Shown here: piece by piece, positions 63,496-64,000 of the stretch
Layout of the letters: the number at the start of each line of letters is the position of its first letter
Position numbering within the stretch: the first letter of the stretch is position 1
Source of the DNA: DATDIC01 sp963777625
GTDB lineage: Bacteria > Pseudomonadota > Alphaproteobacteria > Acetobacterales > Acetobacteraceae
Length of the DNA: 64,000 nucleotides
Assembly (NCBI GenBank): GCA_963777625.1
Contig: CAVZRO010000015.1
Span: 62,001 to 126,000 of the forward strand
Direction: 5' to 3'
Notes under the pieces: model-generated
The model's database searches: none
The model's input: the letters and a program-made list of their open reading frames with translations, nothing else
Told to the model about the DNA's origin: nothing
Translations under genes and position numbers: made by a program

Positions 63496-64000
63496 ATGGC
63501 GCGAGCTTCGGACCGACTTCGGCGGTGGGCCTCCCTCTCAGCTCTGGCGAGCGCAGCTCTGGCCGTGAGCGCCGGATCGGGTGAAGCGACAATCATCTAC
63601 CACCCCACCAATGGGTTTACTGCTCCTGGCTCACTGCCGCTACCTGGCGGCAATAGTATCGTCCTGAACAAGACGCACACCAGATCCTCCAGCGCGCAGT
63701 CGGTCTTTCTCGGTCATACACGAGGTGCTTTCGGCCGTCGGACCGCTTCGACCAGGGTATCGGCGCGCGGGGTCGCCTTCAAAGCGGCAAGAAGTCTCGT
63801 AGCCGTTACAAACAAGGGACAAACCTTCAATAAGATTGGAACGCGTGTCGCCAACAATCCACTGATGGGACGCCAGGGATATAGGTACGAATATGAGATA
63901 GGCACCGCTTGGTTTCCCTACCCGGAGGGGCGGAGCGTGGGCCGACCCCTGACGGGAAGCTACTTCTCCGGTTGGGTCCAAAATAGTCTCGGACGCACCT
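63496..64000 (+). CDS. Exported protein of unknown function, cut by the window end
   Basis: An open frame of at least 168 codons running off the window. ATG at 63496 follows GGGAGGGCGGCT. The N-terminus MARASDRLRRWASLSALASA followed by ALAVSAGSGEA is a signal peptide, then TIIYHPTNGFTAPGSLPLPG. The mature part is Gly/Ser/Arg-rich with no cysteines in view. The pattern recalls secreted PEP-CTERM-type proteins, but the C-terminus is outside the window, so this cannot be tested here. The region just upstream (63380-63480) is unusually AT-rich and may hold the promoter. Confidence 0.6.
   Translation, partial: MARASDRLRRWASLSALASAALAVSAGSGEATIIYHPTNGFTAPGSLPLPGGNSIVLNKTHTRSSSAQSVFLGHTRGAFGRRTASTRVSARGVAFKAARSLVAVTNKGQTFNKIGTRVANNPLMGRQGYRYEYEIGTAWFPYPEGRSVGRPLTGSYFSGWVQNSLGRT

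Noticed and set aside
1..64000. CRISPR array or tRNA/rRNA genes
   Set aside because: I saw no regularly spaced repeats and no cloverleaf or rRNA-like segments; strings resembling a T-loop (for example near 11552) lie inside clear protein genes.

Overview
The window is GC-rich DNA from a Gram-negative bacterium, most likely an alphaproteobacterium of the Acetobacteraceae/Rhodospirillales type. The pointers are a COQ9-family protein, a GTG-started ribosomal protein S21, a pqqABCDE set, a XoxF methanol dehydrogenase with its quinoprotein-specific partners, and many Tat/Sec-exported proteins. The species cannot be fixed from the sequence alone.

Region 1 (0-9.9 kb) is a nickel/urea unit: a NiCoT nickel transporter (minus strand) diverges from ureA-ureB-ureC-ureE-ureF-ureG-ureD, followed by a urea transporter and a GntP-type permease. 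Region 2 (9.8-15.3 kb) is a scar zone: fragments of an Mrp/Mnh cation/proton antiporter operon next to an IS3-type insertion sequence, an exported beta-carbonic anhydrase, a frameshifted AraC regulator, a chimeric radical-SAM/secreted-protein remnant and an intact AraC regulator. Region 3 (15.6-26.6 kb) holds envelope and stress-type genes: an AI-2E-type permease, a membrane-anchored metallophosphoesterase, a degenerate M20-like protein, small membrane proteins (HdeD-type, LapA-type, SHOCT), a lipoprotein, PRC-barrel proteins, a Tat-exported aspartoacylase-family protein, a third AraC regulator and a small exported protein. Read together, urease, nickel and urea uptake, exported carbonic anhydrase and HdeD suggest an acid-acclimation island; this is an inference.

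Region 4 (26.7-36.9 kb) is more ordinary: an IS5-type remnant, a sugar ABC transporter, COQ9, peptide deformylase, S21, an MFS and an EamA exporter, an S9 peptidase and small exported proteins.

Region 5 (37-60 kb) is the highlight, a nearly continuous lanthanide-dependent (XoxF) methanol oxidation island. It contains a NitT/TauT-like ABC transporter, pqqC-pqqB (minus), pqqA-pqqD-pqqE (plus), a SoxYZ-like carrier and a zinc metallohydrolase of the quinoprotein relay, xoxF, a four-cysteine cytochrome c, a XoxJ-like binding protein, a CxxxCW rhodanese-like protein, the PQQ-associated ABC exporter set (permease, ATPase, shortened beta-propeller, binding protein), a second cytochrome c, a TonB plus TonB-dependent receptor pair (candidate metal uptake), and a histidine kinase/response regulator pair. 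XoxF carries the lanthanide-specific extra aspartate (D328-Y-D330). The window ends with a UdgX-fusion DNA repair enzyme, TetR, an SDR and the start of an exported protein.

The sequence has an unusual number of single-base frame breaks (about fourteen), mostly one extra base, often in homopolymers, inside otherwise well-conserved genes. Many are probably sequencing errors, so 'pseudogene' below usually means 'frame broken in this sequence'. A few (the mrp fragments, the radical-SAM chimera, the internally deleted beta-propeller) look like true decay.
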